Assembly: GCF_040732315.1 (NCBI RefSeq)
Contig: NZ_CP160388.1
Span: forward strand, 3,190,494-3,254,493
Direction of reading: 5' to 3'
Origin: Oryzisolibacter sp. LB2S
Lineage (GTDB): Bacteria; Pseudomonadota; Gammaproteobacteria; Burkholderiales; Burkholderiaceae_C
DNA length: 64,000 nucleotides
Part shown: in pieces, positions 26,803-35,355 of the stretch
Layout of the letters: each line of letters starts with the position of its first letter
Position numbering within the stretch: the first letter of the stretch is position 1
Notes under the pieces: generated by a model
Databases searched by the model: none
Told to the model about the DNA's origin: nothing
What the model saw: only the letters and a program-made list of their open reading frames with translations
Translations under genes and position numbers: made by a program

Positions 26803-28323
26803 TTACAACCCGCTGCGCAGCTCGGTCTTGAGCACCTTGCCATAGGCATTCTTGGGCAGGGCCGGCAGCCAGCGATAGACCTTGGGGCGCTTGAAACGCG
26901 CGATGTGATCCAGGCACAGGGCATCGAGTTCAGCATCGAGTTCTGCATCTGGCACCGGTTCGCCCTCGGCCACGACAAAGGCCACGACGACCTCGCCCCA
27001 CTCGGCATCCCGCTGGCCGACCACGGCCACCTCGCGCACGCGCGGGTGCAGGAGCAGCACCTCCTCGACCTCGCGCGGGTAGATGTTGGAGCCGCCGGAG
27101 ATGATCACGTCCTTGCTGCGGTCACGCAGCGTGAGAAAGCCGTCCTCGTCCAGGCTGCCCACGTCCCCGGTGTGCAGCCAGCCGCCGCGCAGGGTCTGGG
27201 CCGTGGCCTCGGGGTTGTTCCAGTAGCCGGCCATGACGGTGTCGCCGCGCACCAGCACCTCGCCGAGCTCGCCCACGGGCAGGGGCCGGTCCTCGGCGTC
27301 GGCCACGCGCAGCTCCACACAGCTATGAGCCACGCCGACCGAGGCGATGCGTCGCTCCCAGCGCGGGTGCGCCGTGTCCATCAGGTGTTCGCGCGCCAGC
27401 GCCGTGATGGTCATGGGGCATTCGCCCTGGCCATAGATCTGCACGAACTTCTGGCCCATGGTGGCGATGGCGCGGCGCAGGTCGTCCACGTACATCGGCC
27501 CACCGCCATAGACGATGGTCTTGAAGCCGCTGCCGTCGCCCCCTGTGTGCCGGATGTGCTCCACCAGCCTGTGCACCATGGTGGGCGCGGCGAACAGCGA
27601 GAGGCGCCCCACCTCATGCGCGAGCCGCACCAGCTCCGCCGGGTCGAACCCGCCCGACTCGGGCACGACATGGCGCGCGCCGCGCAGCATGTGGGCGTAG
27701 TTGTACAGGCCCGCGCCATGCGACATGGGGGCGGCGTAGACCATGGCGTCGTCGGGCTGCACCTCGTCCACGTCGGTGAAATAGGCCATGGTCATGGCCA
27801 ACAGGTTGCGCTGGGTCTGCATCACGCCCTTGGGCCGGCCCGTCGTGCCCGAGGTGTAGAACAGCGAGGCCAGATCCTCTGGCGCGCGTTCCTCCATCGC
27901 CAGCGGCTGGCCCCGGGCCGCGGACTGCCAGGCGGCGTCGCCCAGCACCAGCAGGCGCGCCCCATCGGCTCCGGCCGCAAGGGCATCGGCCCTGAGCGCC
28001 GCGGACACGCAGACCACGCGCGCGCCGCTGTCGGCCAGCACATGGGCCAGCTCACGCGCATGCAGCTTGTAGTTGACGGGCACGGAGACGGCGCCGCACC
28101 AATGGATGGCGTGCAGCGCCTCCAGGTACTCGGGGCAGTTGGCCGAGAAGATGGCCACGCGCTCGCCCGGCCGCACGCCGCACTGCGCGCGCAGATGCCC
28201 GGCCAGCGCCGCCACGCGCGCCGCCAGCGTGCGGTAGTCGTACAGCGGGCGCGCGCCGGCCAGCAGGGCCGGGCGCTCGCCAAAGACCTGGGCGCTGCGC
28301 TGCAGCAGTTGGCTGATGTTCAT
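26803..28323 (-). CDS. AMP-binding acyl-CoA synthetase
   Basis: 506-residue class I adenylate-forming enzyme, predicted to activate a carboxylic acid to its CoA thioester through an acyl-AMP. The P-loop-like core is FYTSGTTGRPKG at about residues 155-166. The adenine motif is YGQGECPM. The hinge is GWLHTGDVG...DRSKDVI, and the catalytic lysine lies in the C-terminal KNAYGKVLK. The YGQGE variant is typical of aryl- or dicarboxyl-CoA ligases, but substrate cannot be fixed. It is divergent from alkB across an 88-bp gap holding repeat copy F. Confidence 0.88.
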   Translation of the reverse strand: MNISQLLQRSAQVFGERPALLAGARPLYDYRTLAARVAALAGHLRAQCGVRPGERVAIFSANCPEYLEALHAIHWCGAVSVPVNYKLHARELAHVLADSGARVVCVSAALRADALAAGADGARLLVLGDAAWQSAARGQPLAMEERAPEDLASLFYTSGTTGRPKGVMQTQRNLLAMTMAYFTDVDEVQPDDAMVYAAPMSHGAGLYNYAHMLRGARHVVPESGGFDPAELVRLAHEVGRLSLFAAPTMVHRLVEHIRHTGGDGSGFKTIVYGGGPMYVDDLRRAIATMGQKFVQIYGQGECPMTITALAREHLMDTAHPRWERRIASVGVAHSCVELRVADAEDRPLPVGELGEVLVRGDTVMAGYWNNPEATAQTLRGGWLHTGDVGSLDEDGFLTLRDRSKDVIISGGSNIYPREVEEVLLLHPRVREVAVVGQRDAEWGEVVVAFVVAEGEPVPDAELDAELDALCLDHIARFKRPKVYRWLPALPKNAYGKVLKTELRSGL

Positions 28324-28343
28324 GACTGTCTCCGCTTGTATGC

Positions 28344-28400
28344 TCTTATAAAAATAGCTGTTTGCGCTTGATGGACAAGCGCTGCAGGCCATTTTGATCC
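28344..28400 (+). repeat. Dispersed repeat, copy F (best intergenic example)
   Basis: TATAAAAATAGCTGTTTGCG then CTTGATGGACAAGCGCTGCA and GGCCATTTTGA. GCGCTTG-ATGGA-CAAGCGC is a perfect 7-bp inverted repeat. It occupies the divergent promoter region of alkB and the acyl-CoA synthetase. Confidence 0.8.
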
Positions 28401-28411
28401 AAACTCTGCGG

Positions 28412-29074
28412 ATGACCAAGCACGCCGTGGACGATTTGTTTGCCGACGACCCGCATGCGCCCGACGCCTTCGCGCTCGGCGCGCAGGCGCTGCTGCTGCG
28501 CGGCTTTGCACTGGCGCAGGCGGATGAGTTGCTGCGCGGCGTGGCGCATGTCGTGCAGGAGGCACCCTGGCGCCATATGCAGACGCCGGGCGGCCAGTCC
28601 ATGTCGGTGGCCATGACGGGCTGCGGGCCACTCTCCTGGGTCAGCGACCGGCGGGGCTACCGCTATGCCGGGCTTGACCCGCTCACGGGCCGGCCCTGGC
28701 CCGCCATGCCCGCGGCGTTTGCGCGGCTCGCGCGGCAGGCGGCCGAGCGCGCGGGCTTTGTGGGCTTTGCGCCCGACGCCTGCCTGATCAACCGCTACGC
28801 GCCCGGCGCGCGCATGTCGTTGCACCAGGACCGCGACGAGTGCGACCTCACCGCCCCCATCGTCTCCGTTTCCCTGGGCCTGCCGGCGGTGTTTCTGTGG
28901 GGCGGCACCACGCGCACAGAGCGCGCGCAGCGCGTGCCGCTCGCGCATGGTGATGTGGTGGTCTGGGGCGGCGTGGATCGGCTGCGCTACCACGGCGTGC
29001 TGCCCGTGGCGCCCGGCCAGCACCCGGCCACGGGCGACTGCCGCATCAACCTCACGCTGCGCCGCGCACGGTGA
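28412..29074 (+). CDS. alkB: AlkB DNA oxidative demethylase
   Basis: AlkB is an Fe(II)/2-oxoglutarate dioxygenase that removes 1-methyladenine and 3-methylcytosine from DNA. The 220-residue protein is close to E. coli AlkB in length (216). The iron ligands are His138, Asp140 (SLHQDRDE) and His194 (RYHGVLPV). The 2-oxoglutarate arginine is Arg211 in CRINLTLR. The substrate-recognition lid [20 protein letters not shown] is conserved. ATG 28412 is preferred over TTG 28394. No ada or other alkylation-repair gene is adjacent. Confidence 0.95.
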   Translation: MTKHAVDDLFADDPHAPDAFALGAQALLLRGFALAQADELLRGVAHVVQEAPWRHMQTPGGQSMSVAMTGCGPLSWVSDRRGYRYAGLDPLTGRPWPAMPAAFARLARQAAERAGFVGFAPDACLINRYAPGARMSLHQDRDECDLTAPIVSVSLGLPAVFLWGGTTRTERAQRVPLAHGDVVVWGGVDRLRYHGVLPVAPGQHPATGDCRINLTLRRAR

Positions 29075-29525
29075 TGCGCGCGCCGAGGCCCGGGCCGATG
29101 CCGCAGCTGGCCGCATGGGCAATGGCGGCACGGCCTGCACGAACTCAGGGTTTTCACTAGACTACCCGCTTGCCACTTCACACGCTGTTCTGCGCAGACA
29201 CATTGGGCGCAGTCTTACGGGTGGCAATGCCATGCGTCGGGTGCATCCCGGCCCGACGCCACCATACCGCCGCCCGGAGCCGCACGGCCCGTCTTGCAGG
29301 CCCATGCGCCAGCAGCGGCCTTTGCCAGCAGATGCCAGCCTTGCATACCGGCATCTGGCGAGCGACATCGCATCGCATGCGCCGCGCCACCAACAAGCGC
29401 ACCAGAAGCGCGCAAAGGGCGCAGCTTTTTTCTGTGCATTGCACACAGAGCCCGGGCATCGGCCGGCCGGCGCCAGCCATGGGCCATGTCCGGCCACCAC
29501 AGTCCCTGAAGAAAGGAAGAGAACC
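29075..29525 (+). other. 451-bp non-coding stretch upstream of infA
   Basis: No credible gene. It contains a run of six Ts (29426-29431) after a GCGC-rich short stem, then a hairpin TCTGTG-CATTGCA-CACAGA (29431-29449). A long infA leader or a terminator for alkB are both possible. A TAGACT -10-like hexamer near 29157 lacks a good -35. Confidence 0.4.
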
Positions 29526-29795
29526 ATGTCCCACAAGGAAGAACTGATCGAGATGCAAGGCAAGGTCGACGAGGTGCTGCCCGACGCGCGCTTTCGCGTC
29601 ACGCTGGACAACGGCCACCGGCTCATTGCCTACTCGGGCGGCAAGATGCGCAAGCACCGCATCCGTGTGCTCGCGGGCGACACCGTGTCGCTGGAGATGT
29701 CGCCCTACGACCTGAGCAAGGGCCGCATCACCTTCCGCCACCTGCCGCCGCGCGCGGGTGGCGCGGCGCGCGCGCCGGCACACCATCGTCGCTGA
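29526..29795 (+). CDS. infA: Translation initiation factor IF-1
   Basis: IF-1 binds the 30S A site during initiation. The 89-residue protein has the S1-like OB fold ([20 protein letters not shown] at the start; [20 protein letters not shown]). It carries a C-terminal Arg/Ala tail of about 17 residues beyond the canonical 72. Betaproteobacteria often have this second, longer IF-1 type outside the ribosomal operon. This one stands alone, with an AAGGAAGAG ribosome site. Many species use it in cold or stress conditions, but no cold-shock element is visible here. Confidence 0.93.
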   Translation: MSHKEELIEMQGKVDEVLPDARFRVTLDNGHRLIAYSGGKMRKHRIRVLAGDTVSLEMSPYDLSKGRITFRHLPPRAGGAARAPAHHRR

Positions 29796-29899
29796 ACCCA
29801 ATTCAGGCAAACTACCGCCCGCGTCGCAACATCGACGCCGGTGCGCTGGCAGCAACGACCAGCCGCCGCAACCAGCAGATCAATGCAGGAGGGCGGACA

Positions 29900-31345
29900 G
29901 TGAGCGCAGCGGACATTCCCCTGGTCGTGGACCTGGACGGCACCCTCACGCCGACGGACACGCTGCTCGAATCACTGGTGGAGCTCGGCCGGCATTCACC
30001 CACCAGTCTGCTGTTGCTGCCGCTCTGGCTGCTGAGCGGCCGTGCCGGCTTCAAGGAGGCGATCGCCGGGCGCGTCCACCTGGACGCCGACCGACTGCCC
30101 TACAACCAGCCGCTGCTCGACTACCTGCGCGAGCAGAAGGCGCAGGGCCGCACGATCGTGCTGGCCACGGCGGCGCATCACAGCATCGCCGAGCCGGTGG
30201 CGCGGCACCTGGGGCTGTTCGATCAGGTGCTCGCCACGCGGCCGGAGAACAACCTCAAGGGCAAGGCCAAGCTCCAGGCCATACAGGAACAGGTGGGCAA
30301 GGAGTTTGTGTATGCGGGCGACTGCGCGGCCGACCTGCCGATCTGGCAGCAGGCCCAGGCCGCCGTCCTGGTGGGCGCGCCCGAGCGCATCGCATCCGAG
30401 GTGCGCGAGCACACGCCGATCGAGCGCACCTTTCAGCGCCCCGCGGGCGGTCTTTCCACCTGGCTGCGCGCCCTGCGCGTGCACCAGTGGATCAAGAACG
30501 TGCTGCTGTTCGTGCCCATGCTCACGGCCTTCGAGTTCACCGACATCGGCAAGCTCATGCACATGGTGCTGGCCTTTCTCGCTTTCTCTCTCGCGGCCTC
30601 GGCCACCTACGTGGTCAACGATCTCTGGGATCTGGCGGCCGACCGCGCCCATCCGCGCAAGCGCCTGCGGCCGTTTGCCAGCGGCGCCCTGCCCATTCAC
30701 CACGGGGTTCTGGTCGCCGGGGTGCTGCTGGTGCTGTCGCTCATCCTCGCGACGGCCGTGTCGCCCGGCTTTCTGGGCATGCTGCTGGCCTATCTGGCAC
30801 TGACGATCTTCTACAGCTGGGTGGTCAAGGAGTATGTGCTCATGGATGTGCTCATGCTGTCGGTGCTCTTCACCATCCGCATCCTTGCCGGTGCCGTGGC
30901 CATCGGCGTCGCTACGAGCTCCTGGCTGCTGGCGTTCTCGGTCTTCACCTTCCTGAGCCTGGCGCTCGTCAAGCGCTGCGCGGAGCTCATGGTGCTCAAG
31001 GATTCGGGCAGCGCCGCCACGCGCGGGCGGGACTACCGAGTCACCGATCTCGTTGTGCTGTGGCCGCTGGGCGTGGGAGCTGCCCTGTGCGCCGTGGTCG
31101 TGTTCGGCCTGTTCATCAGCGCGCCTGAGACCCAGACGCGCTATGCCACACCACAGCTGCTGTGGCTGGTCGCCGTGGGGCTGGTGTACTGGATGGCGCG
31201 CCTGTGGATCAAGACCTCGCGCGGCGAGATGCACGACGACCCTGTGGTCTACGCCCTCAAGGACCGCGGCAGCCGTTTCGTGGTGCTGGCCATGGTCGCC
31301 GCGGTTCTGGCCGCCCATTTTCTTGCATTGGATCTGCACCCATGA
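29900..31345 (+). CDS. HAD phosphatase-UbiA prenyltransferase fusion, DPPR synthase-like
   Basis: 481-residue bifunctional protein. Residues 1-185 are a HAD phosphatase (VVDLDGTLTPTDTL with the catalytic DxDGT). Residues 190-481 are a polytopic UbiA-superfamily enzyme with eight or nine helices. Its motif NDLWDLAADRAHPRKRLRPF matches the NDxxDxxxDxxHPxKxxRP signature of mycobacterial decaprenyl-phosphate phosphoribosyltransferase (Rv3806c) more than that of quinone prenyltransferases. A plausible job is to attach phosphoribose to polyprenyl phosphate and dephosphorylate it in one polypeptide. The start is GTG 29900, preceded by AGGAGGG. The SMR gene overlaps its stop (ATGA). Confidence 0.82.
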   Translation: MSAADIPLVVDLDGTLTPTDTLLESLVELGRHSPTSLLLLPLWLLSGRAGFKEAIAGRVHLDADRLPYNQPLLDYLREQKAQGRTIVLATAAHHSIAEPVARHLGLFDQVLATRPENNLKGKAKLQAIQEQVGKEFVYAGDCAADLPIWQQAQAAVLVGAPERIASEVREHTPIERTFQRPAGGLSTWLRALRVHQWIKNVLLFVPMLTAFEFTDIGKLMHMVLAFLAFSLAASATYVVNDLWDLAADRAHPRKRLRPFASGALPIHHGVLVAGVLLVLSLILATAVSPGFLGMLLAYLALTIFYSWVVKEYVLMDVLMLSVLFTIRILAGAVAIGVATSSWLLAFSVFTFLSLALVKRCAELMVLKDSGSAATRGRDYRVTDLVVLWPLGVGAALCAVVVFGLFISAPETQTRYATPQLLWLVAVGLVYWMARLWIKTSRGEMHDDPVVYALKDRGSRFVVLAMVAAVLAAHFLALDLHP

Positions 31346-31707
31346 ACACCCTGATCACCGCCCTGCTGAGCATCATGCTGTCGGTCGCGGCGCAGTTCTC
31401 ACTCAAGGCCGGCATGTCCGATCAGGGCGTGCGCGCGGCCATGGCCCAGCCCTCTTCGCTGGCCAGCCTGTTCACGGTGCTGACCAACGGATATGTGCTC
31501 GGCGGCTTCGTGCTCTACGGCCTGGGCGCCGTCATCTGGCTCGGTGTGCTGTCCAAATGGGACGTGAGCAAGGCCTACCCCATGGTGGGCCTGGGCTTTG
31601 TCTTCACGGTGCTCGTCGGCCTCATGCTCGGCGAGCAGGTCTCCGCGGTGCGCGCCGCAGGCGTGGCGCTGATCTGCGCGGGCGTGTTCGTGGTGGCACG
31701 CTCCTGA
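31342..31707 (+). CDS. Small SMR/EamA-like membrane transporter
   Basis: 121-residue protein with four transmembrane helices (about residues 2-20, 45-66, 75-93, 98-118) in the small multidrug resistance/ArnE-like fold. Members near glycan genes act as polyprenyl-phosphosugar flippase subunits. It is translationally coupled to the HAD-UbiA fusion, so flipping the product of that enzyme across the inner membrane is the most economical proposal. Canonical EmrE Glu14 is not evident at the equivalent place. A hairpin follows at 31719. Confidence 0.75.
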   Translation: MNTLITALLSIMLSVAAQFSLKAGMSDQGVRAAMAQPSSLASLFTVLTNGYVLGGFVLYGLGAVIWLGVLSKWDVSKAYPMVGLGFVFTVLVGLMLGEQVSAVRAAGVALICAGVFVVARS

Positions 31708-31718
31708 GCCCCTCACCC

Positions 31719-31735
31719 GCGCACCGCCGGTGCGC
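31719..31735. terminator. Hairpin between convergent genes
   Basis: GCGCACC-GCC-GGTGCGC is a perfect 7-bp stem in the 37-bp gap between the SMR gene and the serine protease gene. It has no T-tract. Confidence 0.45.
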
Positions 31736-31744
31736 CTTGGCGCA

Positions 31745-32524
31745 TCAGTGATGACGCGCCAGCAACTCCAGCACGTAGCGGCTGGGGATGGCGTAGGTGA
31801 TGCCCGAGGGCTGGCTCAGGGCCGCCTCGCGCGTACCCTTGATCCACACCATGCTGATGACGCCCAGTACCGCACCGCTCTGCGGGTCGAACAGGGGCCC
31901 ACCGCTGTTGCCCGGGTAGGCCGTGCCATCGAGCTGAAAAACCTGCAGCGGGCCGGCGCGCATGCTGCGGATGGCACGCGCGTTGAGCTGCTGGCTGGTC
32001 GGGCTGGGCAAGGCCATGGTGGTAATAGAGGACACGGTGGCACGGTGCGTCACGGAAGAAAACCCCAGCACACCGCCCACGGGAAAGCCCATGAACGCCA
32101 GATCCTGTCCCTCGCGCACGTGATCGGACGCGGCCACGCTCAGCGCGGGCACGGCGGCGCCCTCGATCTGCAGCAGGGCCAGGTCCTGCTCGGTGTTGGC
32201 CTCAAGCAGCCTGGCCGGGCGCATGACCCAGGCATTGGGGCCCGAGCGCACCTGCACGACCAGCGCCGCCCCTTTCTCTCCCCCGGTGGGGATGCGCTGC
32301 GCCACATGGGCATTGGTCACCACGCGCAGCCCATCACCGACCACAAAGCCCGTGCCGACATACTCAAAGCGCGGGTTGTCCGTGGCGCGGTAGGCGCCCA
32401 CCAGCACCACCGAGGGCTTGACGCGCTCGACGGTATCGGGCAACTGCGCCAACGCCACCTGGCCCCATGCGCATTGCAGGACAAACAGCAGCAAGCACCG
32501 CACAATGGCGCGTTGGAGCCTCAT
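31745..32524 (-). CDS. Secreted trypsin-like (S1) serine protease
   Basis: 259-residue periplasmic protease. The signal peptide covers residues 1-27 (ends QVALA-Q). The catalytic triad is His73 (TNAHVAQ), Asp114 (TEQDLALL) and Ser207 (GNSGGPLF). There is no PDZ domain, so it is DegP-like only in the protease fold. ATG 32524 is used because AAGGAA lies 8 bp upstream and the signal peptide starts there. It is encoded 32 bp after prsT on the same strand, so it probably belongs to the PrsT/PrsR/PrsK group and may process envelope proteins of the exosortase system. Confidence 0.87.
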   Translation of the reverse strand: MRLQRAIVRCLLLFVLQCAWGQVALAQLPDTVERVKPSVVLVGAYRATDNPRFEYVGTGFVVGDGLRVVTNAHVAQRIPTGGEKGAALVVQVRSGPNAWVMRPARLLEANTEQDLALLQIEGAAVPALSVAASDHVREGQDLAFMGFPVGGVLGFSSVTHRATVSSITTMALPSPTSQQLNARAIRSMRAGPLQVFQLDGTAYPGNSGGPLFDPQSGAVLGVISMVWIKGTREAALSQPSGITYAIPSRYVLELLARHH

Positions 32525-32556
32525 GGTGTTTCCTTCCGGGTCAGCGGGCCTGTCGT

Positions 32557-35334
32557 TCACAGCGACTTGCGCAGCCGTTCCACCTCTTCCTGACCGCCAA
32601 AGGCCGTGCCAGCCGCCGCAATCTCGTCGAGCAACGGCCTGGCCGCGTCCTTCTGCCCGGCCTTGAGGTAGATCTTCGCAAGGTTCAGCTTGTAGGCAAG
32701 CGCCTTGGGCTGCAGCTGCACCACCTTCTTCTGCAACTCGATCGCACGATCATGCTGGTTGGCGGCGGACAGCAACATGGCCCAGGTGTCCATGAAGGGC
32801 GGCTGGTTCGGTGCCAGGGTATTGGCGCGCTCGGCATCGGCGAGTGCGCCATCACGCCCGAGCTGCCCCTTGATCCAGGCCACATTGTTCAGCGCAACGG
32901 CGTTGTCCGGCTGCAGCTGCAACACCTGTTCAAAGCTGCGCAGCCCCTCGGTCAGGTTGTTGGCATTCAAGGCCTGGCTGGCCAGGTAGAAGGGGAACGC
33001 GGGATCCTTGGGGTGAGCACGGCGCCAGTCGGAGGCCACACGGTCCGCATCCGCCTTCTTGCCCGCCGCCACCAGCACGCCATGCAGGCGGATGGCCAGT
33101 TCCGGACTGGCGACCTGCTTGAGGCCGGCGCGCAGGATATCTGTGGCCTTGTCCCATTCCTTGTTGGCGGCATGGATCTGGGCTTCCAACAGATAGCCTA
33201 CCTGTTCCTTGGGCCTTTGCTGCTGAATGCTGCGGCCGATGGCCAGCGCCTCGTCGGGCTTCTTGGCATCCATGGCCAGGCTGGCCAGGCCTTGCTGCGC
33301 CTCGAGAGACCTCGGATCGAGCTCCAGCGCCTTGCGCAGGTGCTTGTCGGCCGCGGCACGGTCGCCGGCGATCAGGCTGGCACTTGCCATGCGCAAAGCG
33401 GGCACGGGCGATTGCGGCTGCAGCGACTGCATGCGGCCAAAGCTCGCCAATGCCTGGTTGTGTTCACCATTGGCGGACTGGGCGCGCCCCAATGCATCGA
33501 GCAGCGGCGCCTCGTCGGGCATGGCGGCGACGGCCTTCTGCGCCACGGCCAATGCCTCCTTGTTCTCGCCGCTGCGCAGCAAAAACTCGGTGAGCAGCAG
33601 CGACGGCACTGGGCTGTTGGGCGCTCCGTCGATGGCCCTGCGCAAGATGCCGATCTGCTCTGCCTTGTCGGCGCCATGTGCGGCGCGCAGCTCCAGCAGC
33701 ATCTGGTAGGCACGCACGTTGGCCGGCTGACGTTTGATGGCCGCCTCCAGCCGCGCACGCGCGTCCTCGGGCTTCTTTTCGCTGTTGTCGATCGCGGCCA
33801 GCACGCCCACGGCCGGGAAGTAGTCCGGATCGAGCTTCAGCGCCTGCTCCATGGCCTTGCGCGCGCCGGCGGCGTCGCGCTTCTGCAGCAATGCCCGCCC
33901 ACGCAGGAAGGCCGGCAAGGCATCGGTGGGACGCTTCTTCTCCAGGGCGGCAACGGCCTTCAGGGCGTCATCCACCTTGCCCTGACGCAGCAGGGCATTG
34001 ATCAGCGCCATGTCGGCCACCACGCCGTCGTCCGTCGCCGCGATATCCCGCAGCTCGCCGAGTGCCGTGTCCCCCTGCCCCGCGGCCAGGTGGGACAGCG
34101 CCAGCGTGGTGCGCTTGACGGGGTCCTTGGGATCCAGCCTGGACGCGCGCGCAAAGAAACGCTGCGCGCGCTCCATATCACCCTGAAGCATGTACACCTG
34201 ACCGGCAAGAGCGAGCATGGCGGGGTCGCGGTCGTTCTGCTCCAGATTCGGGGGCAGAAGGGCCATGGCCTTGTCGAGACGGCCCAGGCGCACGTTGGTG
34301 GTAATGAGGCCGCGTCGGGCCATGGACAGCCCCGGGTTGATCTGCAGCGCCTTGCCCAGCAACGCCTCGGCCTGCACGTTGGCCCCGAGCTGCAGCTCGA
34401 TCATGCCGGCGAGCTCAAGCGCCCGATAGCTCTCGGGCGTCATATTCAAGAGCTTCTGCGAAAGCTCCTTGCCATTCTTGTAGTCCTTCTTGGCATAGGC
34501 TTGCATGGTCTGCAGGTACACGGTCATGGGACGGCCAGGAACCTCCTTGACCAGTTCCTGCAGCACCTTGTCCGCTTCGTCGAGCTTGCCCTGAACCAGC
34601 AGCAGTTCAACGATGCCGGCACGGCCTTCCTTGTAGCTGGGGTCGACCTTCACCGCCTCCTCGTAGGCGGCCATCGCACCCTTCTGATCCTGCTTGCCAT
34701 AGAGCAGCAGATCCCCGCGCAGCTTGAGCGCCTCGGGCGCGGCGGCCGACTGACGCGGCACCCTGTCCAGCCCCGCCAGCGCGCCGTCCAGATCGCCGCT
34801 GGCCGCGCTGATGCGGGCCTGCTCCAGGAACGCCGGGGCATAGTCGGCCTTGGCCTTGAGTGCATCTTCGAGGCTCTCACTCGCCCTTTCCCGCTCCCCC
34901 TGTCGCAGCCATGCGATGGCCAGGCTGGTCTTGAAACTGGCCTGGGCATCGGCGCTGGCAAGCTGCTGCTTGCCCAGCTCCGTCGTGATCTTGCGGAATT
35001 CGCCACTCTGAAGCAGGGCCTGCGCCAGCAGCGGCACGACCTCGTCGGGTGGGACGCCCTGATCCTTGGCCTTGCCGAACTCGGTCGCGGCACCCGCCGC
35101 ATCGCCGCTGGCCATCAGGGCCTGCCCGAGCATGAGTCGTGCCTTGGCGGAATTGGGATCCGCCTTCAGCGCATTCTTGAGCTGAATGATGGCCGCGGGC
35201 ACGTCCTTGCGGTTCAGGTAATCCTGGGCCGAGGCGATCAGCGTATCGGGGCTGTCGCCACCGCAGGCCGACACCACGAGTGCGACGGCCAGGGTGGCCG
35301 CAGGACCAAAACGGCGGGAAACGGAAGCCTTCAT
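32557..35334 (-). CDS. prsT: PEP-CTERM system TPR-repeat lipoprotein PrsT
   Basis: 925-residue lipoprotein: signal peptide with lipobox VVSAC (Cys near residue 24), then consecutive tetratricopeptide repeats over almost the whole length. Family members (PrsT type) occur only with exosortase A and exopolysaccharide loci and are thought to scaffold polymer export or assembly at the membrane, in the manner of PelB/AlgK-type TPR proteins. ATG 35334 has GGAGGAA upstream. It is 21 bp downstream of prsR, giving the operon order prsK-prsR-prsT-protease. Confidence 0.92.
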   Translation of the reverse strand: MKASVSRRFGPAATLAVALVVSACGGDSPDTLIASAQDYLNRKDVPAAIIQLKNALKADPNSAKARLMLGQALMASGDAAGAATEFGKAKDQGVPPDEVVPLLAQALLQSGEFRKITTELGKQQLASADAQASFKTSLAIAWLRQGERERASESLEDALKAKADYAPAFLEQARISAASGDLDGALAGLDRVPRQSAAAPEALKLRGDLLLYGKQDQKGAMAAYEEAVKVDPSYKEGRAGIVELLLVQGKLDEADKVLQELVKEVPGRPMTVYLQTMQAYAKKDYKNGKELSQKLLNMTPESYRALELAGMIELQLGANVQAEALLGKALQINPGLSMARRGLITTNVRLGRLDKAMALLPPNLEQNDRDPAMLALAGQVYMLQGDMERAQRFFARASRLDPKDPVKRTTLALSHLAAGQGDTALGELRDIAATDDGVVADMALINALLRQGKVDDALKAVAALEKKRPTDALPAFLRGRALLQKRDAAGARKAMEQALKLDPDYFPAVGVLAAIDNSEKKPEDARARLEAAIKRQPANVRAYQMLLELRAAHGADKAEQIGILRRAIDGAPNSPVPSLLLTEFLLRSGENKEALAVAQKAVAAMPDEAPLLDALGRAQSANGEHNQALASFGRMQSLQPQSPVPALRMASASLIAGDRAAADKHLRKALELDPRSLEAQQGLASLAMDAKKPDEALAIGRSIQQQRPKEQVGYLLEAQIHAANKEWDKATDILRAGLKQVASPELAIRLHGVLVAAGKKADADRVASDWRRAHPKDPAFPFYLASQALNANNLTEGLRSFEQVLQLQPDNAVALNNVAWIKGQLGRDGALADAERANTLAPNQPPFMDTWAMLLSAANQHDRAIELQKKVVQLQPKALAYKLNLAKIYLKAGQKDAARPLLDEIAAAGTAFGGQEEVERLRKSL

Positions 35335-35355
35335 AAATTCCTCCACGTTCACTTG

